A DNA stretch of 64,000 nt, taken from positions 4,835 to 68,834 of the forward strand of contig NZ_DIIM01000021.1 in the NCBI RefSeq assembly GCF_002420705.1. Direction: 5' to 3'. How positions within the stretch are numbered: position 1 is the first letter of the stretch; each line of letters starts with the position of its first letter. Positions 18,101 through 26,840 of this stretch are shown in pieces. This stretch comes from Sphingobacterium sp. UBA5670 (lineage in GTDB: Bacteria > Bacteroidota > Bacteroidia > Sphingobacteriales > Sphingobacteriaceae). The notes under the pieces were generated by a model that did no database searches, was not told the DNA's origin, and was given only the letters and a program-made list of their open reading frames with translations. The translations under genes and the position numbers were made by a program.

Positions 18101-18539
18101 CGACAACGATAAGTTTCTTAAAGGCAGGGTTCTTACTTTTATAAATTCCTCTGATTAACTTCGTTTCAATATTTCCCTGAACAAAAAAAGAGGTCGGTTC
18201 AAGTTCATAAGATTCTATCAATTTCAAAATAGAGTCATCCTTACTACCATCATTCACAATAATAATTTCGAGATTATGGTAATACAGCGACAATAGGGAA
18301 CGTACATTCTCAACGATGGTCATCCCTTCGTTATAGGCTGGTGCGATCAGACTGAATGTAGGTGCATTGGGGTTTGTGGCAATAATGCTATAATCTGTAA
18401 ACGTGTTATTGTGTTTATAACGAAATACAGCTCCATAAGCATATAATCCTATCCAGGTATAGATTATGAATACTGCTGCAGAGTAAAGTAAAAATAACCA
18501 AACTATAATTTCGTATACAATATGGGAAAACTCTAACAT
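15117..18539 (-). CDS. Fusion: processive GT2 glycosyltransferase + LTA-synthase/sulfatase-like transferase
   Basis: A 1140-residue inner-membrane protein. N-terminal helix (8-35), then a cytoplasmic GT2 domain with VNDGS (Asp97), DVD (173-175), TVGED (278-282) and QRNRW (324-328), the signature set of processive synthases such as PgaC and cellulose synthase. Several membrane helices follow (about 357-415 and 495-665). Residues about 740-1060 form an alkaline-phosphatase-superfamily domain like LTA synthase: Glu750 in IIEGLG, the probable nucleophile Thr790 in SSGRTFSVLP, STHNPF with His909, and TGDHAMP with Asp981 and His982. It probably makes a glycan at the inner face and transfers a phospho-group to it (or to lipid) outside. 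Its start overlaps the HEAT gene's end by 7 bases. Donor and glycan are unknown. Confidence 0.85.
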   Translation of the reverse strand: MLEFSHIVYEIIVWLFLLYSAAVFIIYTWIGLYAYGAVFRYKHNNTFTDYSIIATNPNAPTFSLIAPAYNEGMTIVENVRSLLSLYYHNLEIIIVNDGSKDDSILKLIESYELEPTSFFVQGNIETKLIRGIYKSKNPAFKKLIVVDKENGGKADALNVGVNISSGDYIVCIDVDCILEQDAILKLAKPFLEQTDKRVIACGGVIRLANNCNVVNGSVVDVNLPKSWLGRTQALEYIRAFILGRMAWSRASGLILISGAFGAFDREIVLACGGYDRNTVGEDMELVVRMRRYMEEQKQAYEVVNIPDPLCWTEVPESKEVLRKQRNRWMRGTMETLWKHRKLMFNPKYGRFGMVSMPYWFFFEFLGPIVEFTGYIVFLIFFILGIINWPFFIALFALVIASGILYSIYAIFVDLVSHQVYSKKRDLSTLITTAILEPLYFHPIVVKAGVQGVVDYFRKQHGWGEMTRQGFQQKDANESIWKYLGQRINVSLQSLGPVMLVFFALYMLSVGVEWWWYGRRFTQLSESHAGEYLFLDNLVFLFQSLGCLGIGYLLLQFLSSFWARLLLVISFSFMVVMQFILFLYFGESRNLLGADMFYYSSEEMKQILEASGMLSFTNIALLLLLIVISWVPLWIVNKQTFKKSYTSIALLSLGIVSFFISSASILGKGSEKDEFIANASRSKWRYFFESNLSNYVEEHPGMLAMFDKDDDDAKVLDTKFPFLKKEDTKDFLGTYLQKTTKAPNLVFLIIEGLGHAYSSENGYIGNFTPFIGSLKKQSLYWDNNMSSSGRTFSVLPTITGSLPFAMHGFLEQDTLPDNFNLFNILKSNGFNTGFFYGGHSNFDFMKKFMDYNKIDMLIDQAAFGPPYKKLPEKGGESWGYEDQAVFSKLLEVQKIQEHPYFHVLLTLSTHNPFLINNAAHYEQLFDQRIATLNLTPDQKKWALENRTQLVSVLNLDEAMEQFFNEYKKRADFANTIFVITGDHAMPEIPLQSKIDRYHVPLLIYSPLLKEPKTFHNFVSHFDVAPSVLAYYRDNFGIKTPAQVTWIGQGLDKGVSAQGDGIAMMQSKNQLIDFLKGSYHLSDGQLYKLDGVLNEDAASGNIKEELSKRFELFKHKNKLFYTQKRLLPDSVYTNFFDRVKKN

Positions 18540-19600
18540 TTTTTCTCTTGCAAAGCGTGTTTAATGATTTGTATTAATTCGTCGTAAGTATCTTCACTCT
18601 GTGAAATATCACGTAAATATTGCTCCTCACCCAAAACAACAAGTACTTCCGCCGCGGAGATTTTAATAGACACCGCAGTATGATTCCACAATTGATCCTT
18701 TAGAAAGCGTTCACATTCTCTACTTTTGGCAACCTTCATGGCTTTTAGGATCTCATTTTGTACCTCAATCGGCTGCTGGTCAAAAATGGACATAAATTGC
18801 TGGATCGTGGTACTATTCTCAATCGCCTGCAATGTCCGTATGGCCTGTACTCTCACCTTTGTAGAGGAATGGTTCAATAGATGAAAAACTTCTGTATAAC
18901 ACGTCATCAATCTAAATTTCCGGATCAGTCGTAAGGTGAATACAACCACTGTATCATTTGTACTCTTAATCCAGGTATCCACTTGCAAATCAGAACTTTC
19001 AGGTATATCATGAATAGAGTACAAAAGACGAAGTTGCTGCCAGTCTGATAGCGGCCTATCAAAATGTTCCAAAAAACCGAGACCTTCATATCCTTTGTAA
19101 CTGACGATTGCATATTGAGCCTCTTGATAAACGGCTGTTCGCGGATCGTTTAACTTATTTGTTATCTCTGGGATTGCTTGCTCGACATTCATCGCCGCGA
19201 GCTCCTGCACACCACCGGCAACCATATAAGCTCTTCGATGCCTAAGTTTTCTCCAGGCTTCGTCCTCCAATTTAAAATCATGAAACAATCTGTTGATCGA
19301 CTGTTTGGCCCCACCTGAAAATTTCCTATCCGAGTCAACGAGTACATCTAAAAAAAGTGCCCGAAATGATGGTTCTTTTAAATGTTTTGCAAATTCCCTA
19401 TCTCTTTCGTCGCTTTCATCGCTTCCTACAATTGTCTCCATTATCTTATACTCAATGATCTGTCTCCAGGATTGTCGGTTGTGCAAGATCCTATAGCTAT
19501 AAAAACTATAGGCCAACACCGTGATGATTAACAGCAATACTAAAATCAACACGATAACAATCGCCAGTATAAGCTCATGCAGCTCGATGTGGTGATGCAT
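18533..19600 (-). CDS. Membrane-anchored HEAT-repeat protein
   Basis: A 355-residue protein. One N-terminal membrane helix (about residues 8-35, LILAIVIVLILVLLLIITV) is followed by a soluble, all-helical region of repeated helical pairs with HEAT character (AIPEITNKLNDPRTAVYQEA, VFHLLNHSSTKVRVQAIRTL, EILKAMKVAKSRECERFL, VSIKISAAEVLVVLGEE). HEAT scaffolds bind partner proteins. Its coding region overlaps the glycosyltransferase start by 7 bases and follows the receiver gene by 10 bases, so it is tightly co-expressed. A likely role is to couple the receiver domain or the synthase complex at the membrane; this is inference from position only. Confidence 0.75.
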   Translation of the reverse strand: MHHHIELHELILAIVIVLILVLLLIITVLAYSFYSYRILHNRQSWRQIIEYKIMETIVGSDESDERDREFAKHLKEPSFRALFLDVLVDSDRKFSGGAKQSINRLFHDFKLEDEAWRKLRHRRAYMVAGGVQELAAMNVEQAIPEITNKLNDPRTAVYQEAQYAIVSYKGYEGLGFLEHFDRPLSDWQQLRLLYSIHDIPESSDLQVDTWIKSTNDTVVVFTLRLIRKFRLMTCYTEVFHLLNHSSTKVRVQAIRTLQAIENSTTIQQFMSIFDQQPIEVQNEILKAMKVAKSRECERFLKDQLWNHTAVSIKISAAEVLVVLGEEQYLRDISQSEDTYDELIQIIKHALQEKKC

Positions 19601-19610
19601 AAATTTCCCT

Positions 19611-19967
19611 TTATTTATTTGTTAAGCGTTTTATTCTTAAAATGAGTTCGTTTGGACTAAATGGCTTGACCATAAAATCTGACGCTCCTAAATCGAAGGC
19701 ATCCACTACGACCTCTTCCTGCCCCATACTCGACAATACAATAACCGGAATCTTCTTTCCTATACTTTTTATCGCGGAAAGAATTTCAATACCAGAAGCA
19801 AAAGGCATCATAATATCTGTAACAACCAAATCCAAATCCAGCTCATTAATTTTCTCGATGGCTTCACGACCATTTCTGGTCAGCACCACCTCGTGTCCTT
19901 CTTTTACTAATTTGTGCTCAACAGTACGCAGTATCAATTCGTCGTCTTCGGCTATTAAAATCAACAT
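19611..19967 (-). CDS. Single-domain response regulator (CheY-like)
   Basis: A 118-residue receiver domain with nothing else attached. The acidic pair (Asp8/Asp9 in AEDDE), the phosphoacceptor Asp51 (VVTDIMMP), Ser79/Ser80 and Lys101 (DFMVKPF) are all in place. With no output domain it must act through protein contact, as CheY does. It sits four bases after the hybrid kinase stop and ten bases before the HEAT gene, so the plausible path is from kinase HPt to this receiver to the HEAT protein or synthase, which would mean post-translational control of polysaccharide synthesis. Confidence 0.93.
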   Translation of the reverse strand: MLILIAEDDELILRTVEHKLVKEGHEVVLTRNGREAIEKINELDLDLVVTDIMMPFASGIEILSAIKSIGKKIPVIVLSSMGQEEVVVDAFDLGASDFMVKPFSPNELILRIKRLTNK

Positions 19968-19971
19968 ATCA

Positions 19972-22900
19972 TTATTTATTTAAGATTTTCGTAATTAGTT
20001 CCAATCCGATATCCATTTCTTGTTCGATTGCCACCAAGGCGATCGCAAGGTCGGCTTCAATTGTCGAACTTGTCTCCAGGTCTTTGGTCATCTGAGCCAG
20101 CTTGACCAATCCAGCAGTCGATGATGTTCCCCGTAGCTTGTGCAACAGCTCTTTAACGCGCACAATATCGTTTTCATTAGCGGCCTCCGTTAGCTGCTTT
20201 CTGGATCCAGTTATTTCCCTGATGACCAAATCCAGAAAAAAGGATAAAAATGCAGGATCATCACCTGCCTGTTCTTCCAGACGTCGCATGTCCAAATGCT
20301 CATCTAGGTCCTCAAAGTCGGAGGATTCAGCAGCAGTAGGTTTTACAGTTAACATTGCTTTTTCCAGCGCTTTGAATAAGTCTTGCTGTCGAATGGGTTT
20401 AGCTAAAAAGTCAGACATCCCTGCCGCAAGGCAGCGTTCCTTTTCGCCCGATATATTACCGGCCGTAACGCCGATAATAGGTGTTTCAGCATACCCTGCC
20501 ATCTGTCTGATCTGTTTGGTTGCTTCGATCCCATCGACCTCCGGCATCTGGACGTCCATTAAAATAAAATCAAATATTTTTTCTCTACAGGCACGAATTG
20601 CCTGAGCTCCGTCTGATACTTCGGTTAAGCGCGCCCCTGGCATTATACTCGCCATCATCCTTAAGTTAAGGGCCATATTGACAGCGTTATCGTCCGCTAG
20701 CAAAACCTGAACATCCTGACCATATAAATCCCCAGACAAGGACAGGTTTGTCTGGGCTCTTAGCAGGCTTTCCTCTTCTTTATTTTGTTGTATCACTCGC
20801 CGTAAAGCCGAATACAATTCTTCTGATTTAATGGGTTTAAGTAGACAGAATGACCGTTCTTCTTGTCTAAATGCAGAAATTACCTCATGTTCTTCCGAAG
20901 AAGTATGCAACACGATCAATGGAATTCCTTCCCCTTGCTTTCTAAACAGCTCTTTGATTTTTTCGATTGTTTCTAGGCCCGATAATATCGGCATATGATA
21001 ATCCATTAGAATAACATCGAAACGCTCGCCCTTCATGAGCAACTGTAAGGCTTCCATACCGTTTTCTGCAAGGACAGATTCGACATTTTTATAGGAGAGC
21101 ATATGTTGAAGGATCACCCGATTATTCGCGTTGTCATCGACAACAAGGACACGATTTAAAGGCAAATCTGTTGCCTCCTCTTCCATTTCCTCGCATTGCA
21201 CTTCAATGTCAAAATAGAATGTCGATCCAACACCGAACTCACTTTCGAGATTTAATTTACTTCCCATATATTTCAACAGGTTGTTGGAAATTGTCAAACC
21301 GAGCCCAGTACCGCCATAACGTTTACTTACGGAGCTATCTTCTTGTGTAAAGGCATCAAAAATACGTTGTTGCTTTTCTGGTGGAATTCCGATACCGGTA
21401 TCCCTAACTGCAAAACGTAGGGTTATTTTACCATTGTCGTTACGAAGTTTACTGATCTTAAATTCGATTTCGCCTTTTTCTGTAAACTTGACAGCATTTC
21501 CCAGTAAATTGACCAACACCTGCTTAATGCGTGCTTCGTCAACCCAAACAAAAGCTGGTAGACCTTGCTCAATATTCAAAAGCAGTTCGACATCTTTTCG
21601 CTGAGCCTGATAGAGAACAACGTTAATAACCTGATTGGCTACATCGTATACATTATACTTATCGACAAATAATTCGAGTTTACCCGATTCAATTTTTGAA
21701 AAGTCTAAAATATCATTGATAATATTCAATAAGCTATTTCCCGATTCATTGATGTAACCAAGGTACTGCAACTGCGTATCATTTAACGGCGTTTTCAACA
21801 GCAGATCTGAAAATCCGATCACACCGTTTAATGGCGTTCGTATTTCATGACTCATATTAGCGAGGAATTCAGATTTTGCTTTACTCGCTAGATCAGCCAG
21901 GTCTTTTGCTAATTTTAATTCATCATTTATTTTTACCGACTCCGTAATGTTTTGCGTAAAAATAATGATTCCACCTATACTTCCATCTGCAAGATGCCAT
22001 GGTCTTACTTCCCAATTGAAATGTTGTGCCTCTGCAAGTCCGCCGGCCAGTATGACCTCATCGGTATTCTTATAAGGTATGCCCTCTAAGGCATCAAGGT
22101 AGATTTTCTTTCGTTCTTCCGGAATATTTGGAAACAGTTTAAAAAAGTTGCTATTGGGCGGCAAACTTGCCCCATCGTGAAAATCTTCCAACCATTGATT
22201 ACTGACCGAAATATAGTTAAAATCACGGTCAAACATCGCAACAGATGCTGGGACATAATCTACAAACGCACGTAACATCGATTCTTTGCGTTCCAATTCC
22301 AGGAACAGCGATTTACTATGATCTATATCCTGAATAATTCCAAAGACACGTTTACAAATATCATTCTCAAATTCGGGAATACCTTTTACCCGTACCCAAA
22401 TTGACTCTCCATTTTGCTTTAATAGTCGTAATTCTGTATCGTAAGGTGTTCTGGAAGTAATGGCATCTTCAAAAATCCGACGTAAAATAACCTGGCTTTC
22501 TGGCTCATAAAATCCGATGGCATGTTCAAAGTCAGGTGTAAAATCAGGACTTACGCCATGAATTAACTTGGTCGAATCGGACCAATAGACCTTGTTTTCG
22601 ACCAGGTTTACCTCCCATCCCCCAACCTGGGCAACAGCATTTGTCTGCTCCAGGATTTGTTTGGTATGTAAAAGATCATTCTCAAGCCGCAATCGATCGG
22701 TCATATTCAATGCGGTACTGACAACATAAGACCGTCCATTTTCATCGGTTTCCAGCATATTGTGGTAAAGCCAAGAGATATCTTCACCGTCTTTGGTTTG
22801 TAAAACCATCATGCCAGAATCTTCCTTATTTTCCGCAATACGCTTGAGATATTCTTCAACCATGCTTACATGATGAGATGGCACCAATTTCTTTAGATTC

Positions 22901-23892
22901 AACCCTTTAACCTCTTCTTTGGCGTACCGCAATATTTCTCTTCCTTTTTCATTGACGGATAGAATATTGCCTTCCATATCATGCATGCTCATAAGACCAA
23001 TTGCATTTTCAAAAAAACTACGGAATCTACGTTCGGAATTCTCCAATTTGAGTTTTTCTTCACGTTCTTTTGTCACATTCCGACCAAAAGCCAAAATATC
23101 ATGATTAATAGGGTCATATTTGAAATGCCATTCAATCTCAACCGTTTGTCCATTTTCTATTGGCGTTGTGGTCGTAGATTGAACCCCATATTTTGTTTCT
23201 TCAATTCGGCTTAAATCTGAAACTAAGGTCTTTTGTGCATCTCCCAACAATGTAAAAATAGATTTGCCCAAACTAGTTGATCTGGACAAGCCAAGGACTT
23301 TGCTAAATGCAGGATTAACTTCTTTTACATTGCGTTCTTCATCCAATACACAAATAATATTATTGGTTAAATGAAAAATTTCGGAGAAGTAACCTGCCTG
23401 TACTTTTCGTTTCTTTCCTAATAATATTTTAGTCACCGCCTTACCAAGTTCCGCCAGTGAATCTCTTTGTTTATCAGATAGCTTTTTAGGCTGGAAATCA
23501 ATCACACAGATGGTCCCAAGCGCATCGCCATCATCATCCAAAAGAGGAACACCAGCATAAAAACGGATATTTCCTTCGCGAATCAAAGGATTGGAAGATG
23601 AGCGTGGGTCTTCAAAAGTGTCTTCTATGACAAGGACCTCTTTACTCATTATCGTATATTGACAGACTGTATTCTTGCGTTCAACGGTATCCAATTCCAT
23701 CCCAACGCAACTCTGAATTCGCTGCGTTTCTTGCTCCATCATCGCAATTAAAGCAGCAGGACAGTCTGTGATCAAACAGGCCGCTTGGGCAAAAACGTCC
23801 AATTCTGGGTCTTTTCCGAGCCCCATTAACTCATAGGACTTTAATTTCTCTATCCTTCTTAACTCATTTGCAGGAAAAACGTTATTTGCCAT
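19972..23892 (-). CDS. Large hybrid sensor histidine kinase (GAF-PAS-HK-REC-REC-HPt)
   Basis: A 1306-residue soluble phosphorelay kinase. Order: GAF (about 20-160, YAGVPLLDDDGDALGTICVID), four PAS/PAC units (about 165-280, 283-405, 410-525, 535-655), HisKA with His682 in SHEIRTPLNG, HATPase with NLLGNAVKF, DTGIGIP and GTGLGL, receiver 1 with Asp964 (ILMDYHMP), receiver 2 with Asp1113 (ILMDVQMP), and a C-terminal HPt with His1251 (LLHKLRGTSS). There is no signal peptide or membrane helix, so it senses an internal cue through GAF/PAS. It is the first gene of a four-gene transcription unit ending in the GT2 fusion. The complete relay plus a free receiver suggests multistep control. Confidence 0.93.
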   Translation of the reverse strand: MANNVFPANELRRIEKLKSYELMGLGKDPELDVFAQAACLITDCPAALIAMMEQETQRIQSCVGMELDTVERKNTVCQYTIMSKEVLVIEDTFEDPRSSSNPLIREGNIRFYAGVPLLDDDGDALGTICVIDFQPKKLSDKQRDSLAELGKAVTKILLGKKRKVQAGYFSEIFHLTNNIICVLDEERNVKEVNPAFSKVLGLSRSTSLGKSIFTLLGDAQKTLVSDLSRIEETKYGVQSTTTTPIENGQTVEIEWHFKYDPINHDILAFGRNVTKEREEKLKLENSERRFRSFFENAIGLMSMHDMEGNILSVNEKGREILRYAKEEVKGLNLKKLVPSHHVSMVEEYLKRIAENKEDSGMMVLQTKDGEDISWLYHNMLETDENGRSYVVSTALNMTDRLRLENDLLHTKQILEQTNAVAQVGGWEVNLVENKVYWSDSTKLIHGVSPDFTPDFEHAIGFYEPESQVILRRIFEDAITSRTPYDTELRLLKQNGESIWVRVKGIPEFENDICKRVFGIIQDIDHSKSLFLELERKESMLRAFVDYVPASVAMFDRDFNYISVSNQWLEDFHDGASLPPNSNFFKLFPNIPEERKKIYLDALEGIPYKNTDEVILAGGLAEAQHFNWEVRPWHLADGSIGGIIIFTQNITESVKINDELKLAKDLADLASKAKSEFLANMSHEIRTPLNGVIGFSDLLLKTPLNDTQLQYLGYINESGNSLLNIINDILDFSKIESGKLELFVDKYNVYDVANQVINVVLYQAQRKDVELLLNIEQGLPAFVWVDEARIKQVLVNLLGNAVKFTEKGEIEFKISKLRNDNGKITLRFAVRDTGIGIPPEKQQRIFDAFTQEDSSVSKRYGGTGLGLTISNNLLKYMGSKLNLESEFGVGSTFYFDIEVQCEEMEEEATDLPLNRVLVVDDNANNRVILQHMLSYKNVESVLAENGMEALQLLMKGERFDVILMDYHMPILSGLETIEKIKELFRKQGEGIPLIVLHTSSEEHEVISAFRQEERSFCLLKPIKSEELYSALRRVIQQNKEEESLLRAQTNLSLSGDLYGQDVQVLLADDNAVNMALNLRMMASIMPGARLTEVSDGAQAIRACREKIFDFILMDVQMPEVDGIEATKQIRQMAGYAETPIIGVTAGNISGEKERCLAAGMSDFLAKPIRQQDLFKALEKAMLTVKPTAAESSDFEDLDEHLDMRRLEEQAGDDPAFLSFFLDLVIREITGSRKQLTEAANENDIVRVKELLHKLRGTSSTAGLVKLAQMTKDLETSSTIEADLAIALVAIEQEMDIGLELITKILNK

Positions 23893-24102
23893 TCACTTCT
23901 ACTATTTAGATCTGGTTTATTCTGACCGTGAAGTTAATAAAAACATTGTTGAACGCCTAAATAATAAGGAAGTATTGATCAGGCAATGTTTTATAAAGAA
24001 CAAACAACTATTAAAATAGTTGATGTATTAAAAAAGTTCTGCAATACATCTTCCTAATAAATAAGTTATTTACCAATTTCAACAAACAATGGCAGCAAAA
24101 AC

Positions 24103-24132
24103 AAGAGCCTCGCTAAGGGTAGCGAGGCTCTT
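24103..24132 (-). terminator. Terminator of the FAD oxidoreductase operon
   Basis: Perfect 13-bp inverted repeat (24103-24115 / 24120-24132, loop AGGG), 14 bases past the stop of the minus-strand gene and followed on that strand by GTTTTTG. Confidence 0.9.
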
Positions 24133-24145
24133 CGACATTTTTGAT

Positions 24146-25300
24146 CTAAAAAAGCTTTTCAATAGACTGTTCGGCATATCCAGCACTTGCTGTCATTCCT
24201 TTCCCTCCGATACCCGTCCTAACGTGTATTCTAGGTGTAACATCTATTTCAAGTATATGATCTTTATGCTGGGAATAATAGCCTGCCCAGGAAGATGAAA
24301 TCCATTCGCTTTTCATGGGCATAATACGATTAGCTTCTGCAATCATCAATTCATTAATGTGGGAATTTACTGAGAAGCCCAGTTCATCCAGTCGATTACC
24401 CGCTGCGTACTCATGAGAGTCACCAATAATAATACTCCCATCCGAAGCTTGTTTAAATAAGATATGAATTCCATTATCTCGCAGCTCCCGATAATGATCA
24501 GGCATTGGAATTGTCTGAAATGAGGGGCAATATTCTTCAAAGCTCTCATACCTACGGATGGTCAATCCTGTTAAGATATTCCCCGGCAAATGGATGTGAG
24601 CCAGCGGCTTGGTACGCATCATTTGTAACTTACTAATTTCAAGACCACTATCATCAAATAGCGAGCGATATAAAATTTTAAATTCATATCCATTGCATAT
24701 GAGGACTTTCTTTCCTTCAAAATGCTCCAATTTACTGCTCACGACTGATATCGTATCATTTTTATCCTCACAGGCCACAATTGTGGTATCATATTTCAGG
24801 GTGTAATCCGAGAATTTATTTTGCATATAAATATGCAATTGTCTGATCATAGATTCCGGTTCTACACTTAGCTCCTGTGGAAAAAAGATAGCCTCCTTGA
24901 CATAATCCACATTCATCACAGGGTATTTGGATAGAACCTGTTCCTTTGACCAAAGTTCATGTTGATATCCCTTTGTCTGATAATGCTTGGAAAGCTCGTG
25001 AAGTACCTGCACCTCATCATTATCCGAAGCGATATAGATGCTACCGTTATTTCTAACCGATATATCCATTTCTTTCTGAATGGACTGGTATATTTCGAGT
25101 GCACGTACGCCATAATCAAACCATTCTCCGGCCATACCCGATGGCACCACCTGTCCAAAATTACGAACAGTCGATCCTACAGGAAAATTATCTTTTTCAA
25201 GCTGGAGCACACATAATCCCTTTTGCAATGCATGATAGGCATGAAAAGTTCCTAAAATCCCCCCCCCAACAATAATTAAATCATATGTATCTGTTTTCAT
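24146..25300 (-). CDS. TIGR03364-type FAD-dependent oxidoreductase
   Basis: A 384-residue DAO-family flavoprotein (amine or amino-acid oxidase-like). The N-terminal dinucleotide fold is clear: DLIIVGGGILGTFHAYHAL, with an acidic residue ending strand two (LQLEKD). The STVRNFGQV motif follows, and C-terminal TPRIHVRTGIGGKGMT closes the FAD site. It most resembles the TIGR03364 group, which in many bacteria lies beside phosphonate-degradation genes and acts on aminoalkyl compounds. No phosphonate gene is present here; instead it follows the DUF5690 transporter gene by 15 bases in one operon. The substrate is therefore open, perhaps an imported N-alkylated amine. Confidence 0.8.
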   Translation of the reverse strand: MKTDTYDLIIVGGGILGTFHAYHALQKGLCVLQLEKDNFPVGSTVRNFGQVVPSGMAGEWFDYGVRALEIYQSIQKEMDISVRNNGSIYIASDNDEVQVLHELSKHYQTKGYQHELWSKEQVLSKYPVMNVDYVKEAIFFPQELSVEPESMIRQLHIYMQNKFSDYTLKYDTTIVACEDKNDTISVVSSKLEHFEGKKVLICNGYEFKILYRSLFDDSGLEISKLQMMRTKPLAHIHLPGNILTGLTIRRYESFEEYCPSFQTIPMPDHYRELRDNGIHILFKQASDGSIIIGDSHEYAAGNRLDELGFSVNSHINELMIAEANRIMPMKSEWISSSWAGYYSQHKDHILEIDVTPRIHVRTGIGGKGMTASAGYAEQSIEKLF

Positions 25301-25315
25301 CTTTAAAAAGTATAG

Positions 25316-26656
25316 TTAACTAATTTGTACTTCTCCTTTTGTTGCATGCCAGGGAGCGAGCAGCTCCTCATCACTTCCTTTCATCTGTTCTTTTTTTCGG
25401 ACGAAATAGAAAAGAGAAAAGATACCCAAAATCGCTCCGATAATCGAGGCTAGAAAGACCAATTGAATAAAGTAATTTCCCCAGGTAACAGAATTTGGCA
25501 TAAACTCTTTGTTTACCAATATCAAAAAACTACCCAAATAGCCGATTGAATCCGCCATATACATCACAAAGCCAATGTTACTTTTCATGCGATATGTAGC
25601 GATCATTCGCTCAAAAAATATGGCATTATATGGAATATAGGCCATATACAAACCCAAACCGACGAACAACATCCAGCTTAAACCATCAATCCATTGTTTC
25701 GTAAACAAATAAGTAGAAATACCTGCAGCCATAAATCCTACGATGATCATATAATGGATCAACTTAAATGCTTTAAGATTGTTTTTGACCATAATTAGGC
25801 AACTGACCAGTAGAAGTACAATGATAGAAATAGTTCCATCAACTTTTGCAAAAATACCCGCCCCCTTTACATGCAACATCTGCCAGATTTCTACCTCAAA
25901 ATTATCCCGCACATCACGTAAAATGGTCAGCATGGTATAAACAATTATGGTCAACACAATACCAGGCATAAAGGTTCTAAAAAAGTGCTTTCGCATTTTA
26001 CTATCCATGGCAATACGCTCTGTCCGTAGCTTCTTGTCCTCTTCTGTCGGCCCGGGAGCATTTTCCAGAATCCATACACAAAAAACAAAAGGCAGAAAAA
26101 AAAGTAAACCCGTCAAAAATGGCATCCAAAATTCATCAATATGAAAAGAAGACATCAACCATCTTCCAACAGTTTTAATTAGTCCCGAAGCAAAGATTAA
26201 ACTCACGGACATAACTGCTCCCATAATCTCCGTAAACCGCCTTCCTTCTAAATAACTAAATACCAATCCCCACACCATTCCTAAGGGAAAACCATTGATA
26301 AAAAGAAAAATAACATTCCAGGGTCTCGGACAAAGCGCAAAAGCCAAAAGTCCTATCCATGAGATACTAATCAGACCGATTAAATACCTTCCTCTATTAC
26401 GCTGTTTGCTTTCTGAAATAAATTTTATGCCATAAAACTTTGACAACAAATACCCCAGCATTTGAATGACTACCATGCAGACTTTGTAATCGAAACCAAA
26501 AATAGTATCATCTGCAAAAGCAGATGCTGTAAATGATTTTCTAAATGAATACATACTTGTATAACACAAAAATGCCGTAATGGCCAATACAATGGCCACA
26601 GACTTCTCATCCAGTCTATTTATTCGCTGTTTTATTCGTTGGCTTAACTCCATCAT
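25316..26656 (-). CDS. DUF5690-family MFS-like transporter
   Basis: A 446-residue membrane protein with about twelve helices. The N-terminal YTSMYSFRKSFTASAF and the loop SKFYGIKFISE match the Bacteroidota DUF5690 family, distantly related to the organophosphate:phosphate and glycerol-3-phosphate antiporters of the major facilitator superfamily. That relation is interesting because the co-transcribed downstream gene is a TIGR03364 flavoprotein linked elsewhere to phosphonates. A substrate with a phosphonate or phosphate-ester group is possible, but this is inference. ATGs occur at both 26656 and 26653; either may start translation. Confidence 0.8.
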   Translation of the reverse strand: MMELSQRIKQRINRLDEKSVAIVLAITAFLCYTSMYSFRKSFTASAFADDTIFGFDYKVCMVVIQMLGYLLSKFYGIKFISESKQRNRGRYLIGLISISWIGLLAFALCPRPWNVIFLFINGFPLGMVWGLVFSYLEGRRFTEIMGAVMSVSLIFASGLIKTVGRWLMSSFHIDEFWMPFLTGLLFFLPFVFCVWILENAPGPTEEDKKLRTERIAMDSKMRKHFFRTFMPGIVLTIIVYTMLTILRDVRDNFEVEIWQMLHVKGAGIFAKVDGTISIIVLLLVSCLIMVKNNLKAFKLIHYMIIVGFMAAGISTYLFTKQWIDGLSWMLFVGLGLYMAYIPYNAIFFERMIATYRMKSNIGFVMYMADSIGYLGSFLILVNKEFMPNSVTWGNYFIQLVFLASIIGAILGIFSLFYFVRKKEQMKGSDEELLAPWHATKGEVQIS

Positions 26657-26718
26657 TTAAACTTGTTAACAGACCTCATTGTCCGCAATCAAAAGTAAAT
26701 TTTGGAAATTAACATAAT

Positions 26719-26736
26719 ACTAAACTTTTGTTAAGT
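26719..26736. promoter_or_regulatory. Candidate operator upstream of the transporter operon
   Basis: Near-perfect dyad ACTAAAC-TTTT-GTTAAGT, 63 bases upstream of the transporter start. Related sequences lie at 26668-26680 (TAAACTTGTTAA) and in the promoter of the adjacent Cro/cupin gene (27460s, ATTAAGTTTTAAT). Binding by that regulator is a guess from proximity. Confidence 0.3.
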
Positions 26737-26791
26737 ATTTATAAACAAATATAAACATCCGTACGCGATATAAAAGATATAAAATAAAAAA

Positions 26792-26820
26792 AAGCATCAC
26801 TGAATGATTCAGTGATGCTT
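26792..26820 (-). terminator. Terminator of the Cro/cupin regulator gene
   Basis: Perfect 13-bp inverted repeat (26792-26804 / 26808-26820), 20 bases past the stop, followed on the minus strand by TTTTTTTATTTT. Textbook intrinsic terminator. Confidence 0.93.
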
Positions 26821-26840
26821 CAAAATATGGAAACTATTGT

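Noticed and set aside
24005..24022. Perfect 18-bp palindrome CAACTATTAAAATAGTTG upstream of the hybrid kinase
   Set aside because: AT-rich and with no promoter alignment or second copy, so chance is too likely to call an operator.
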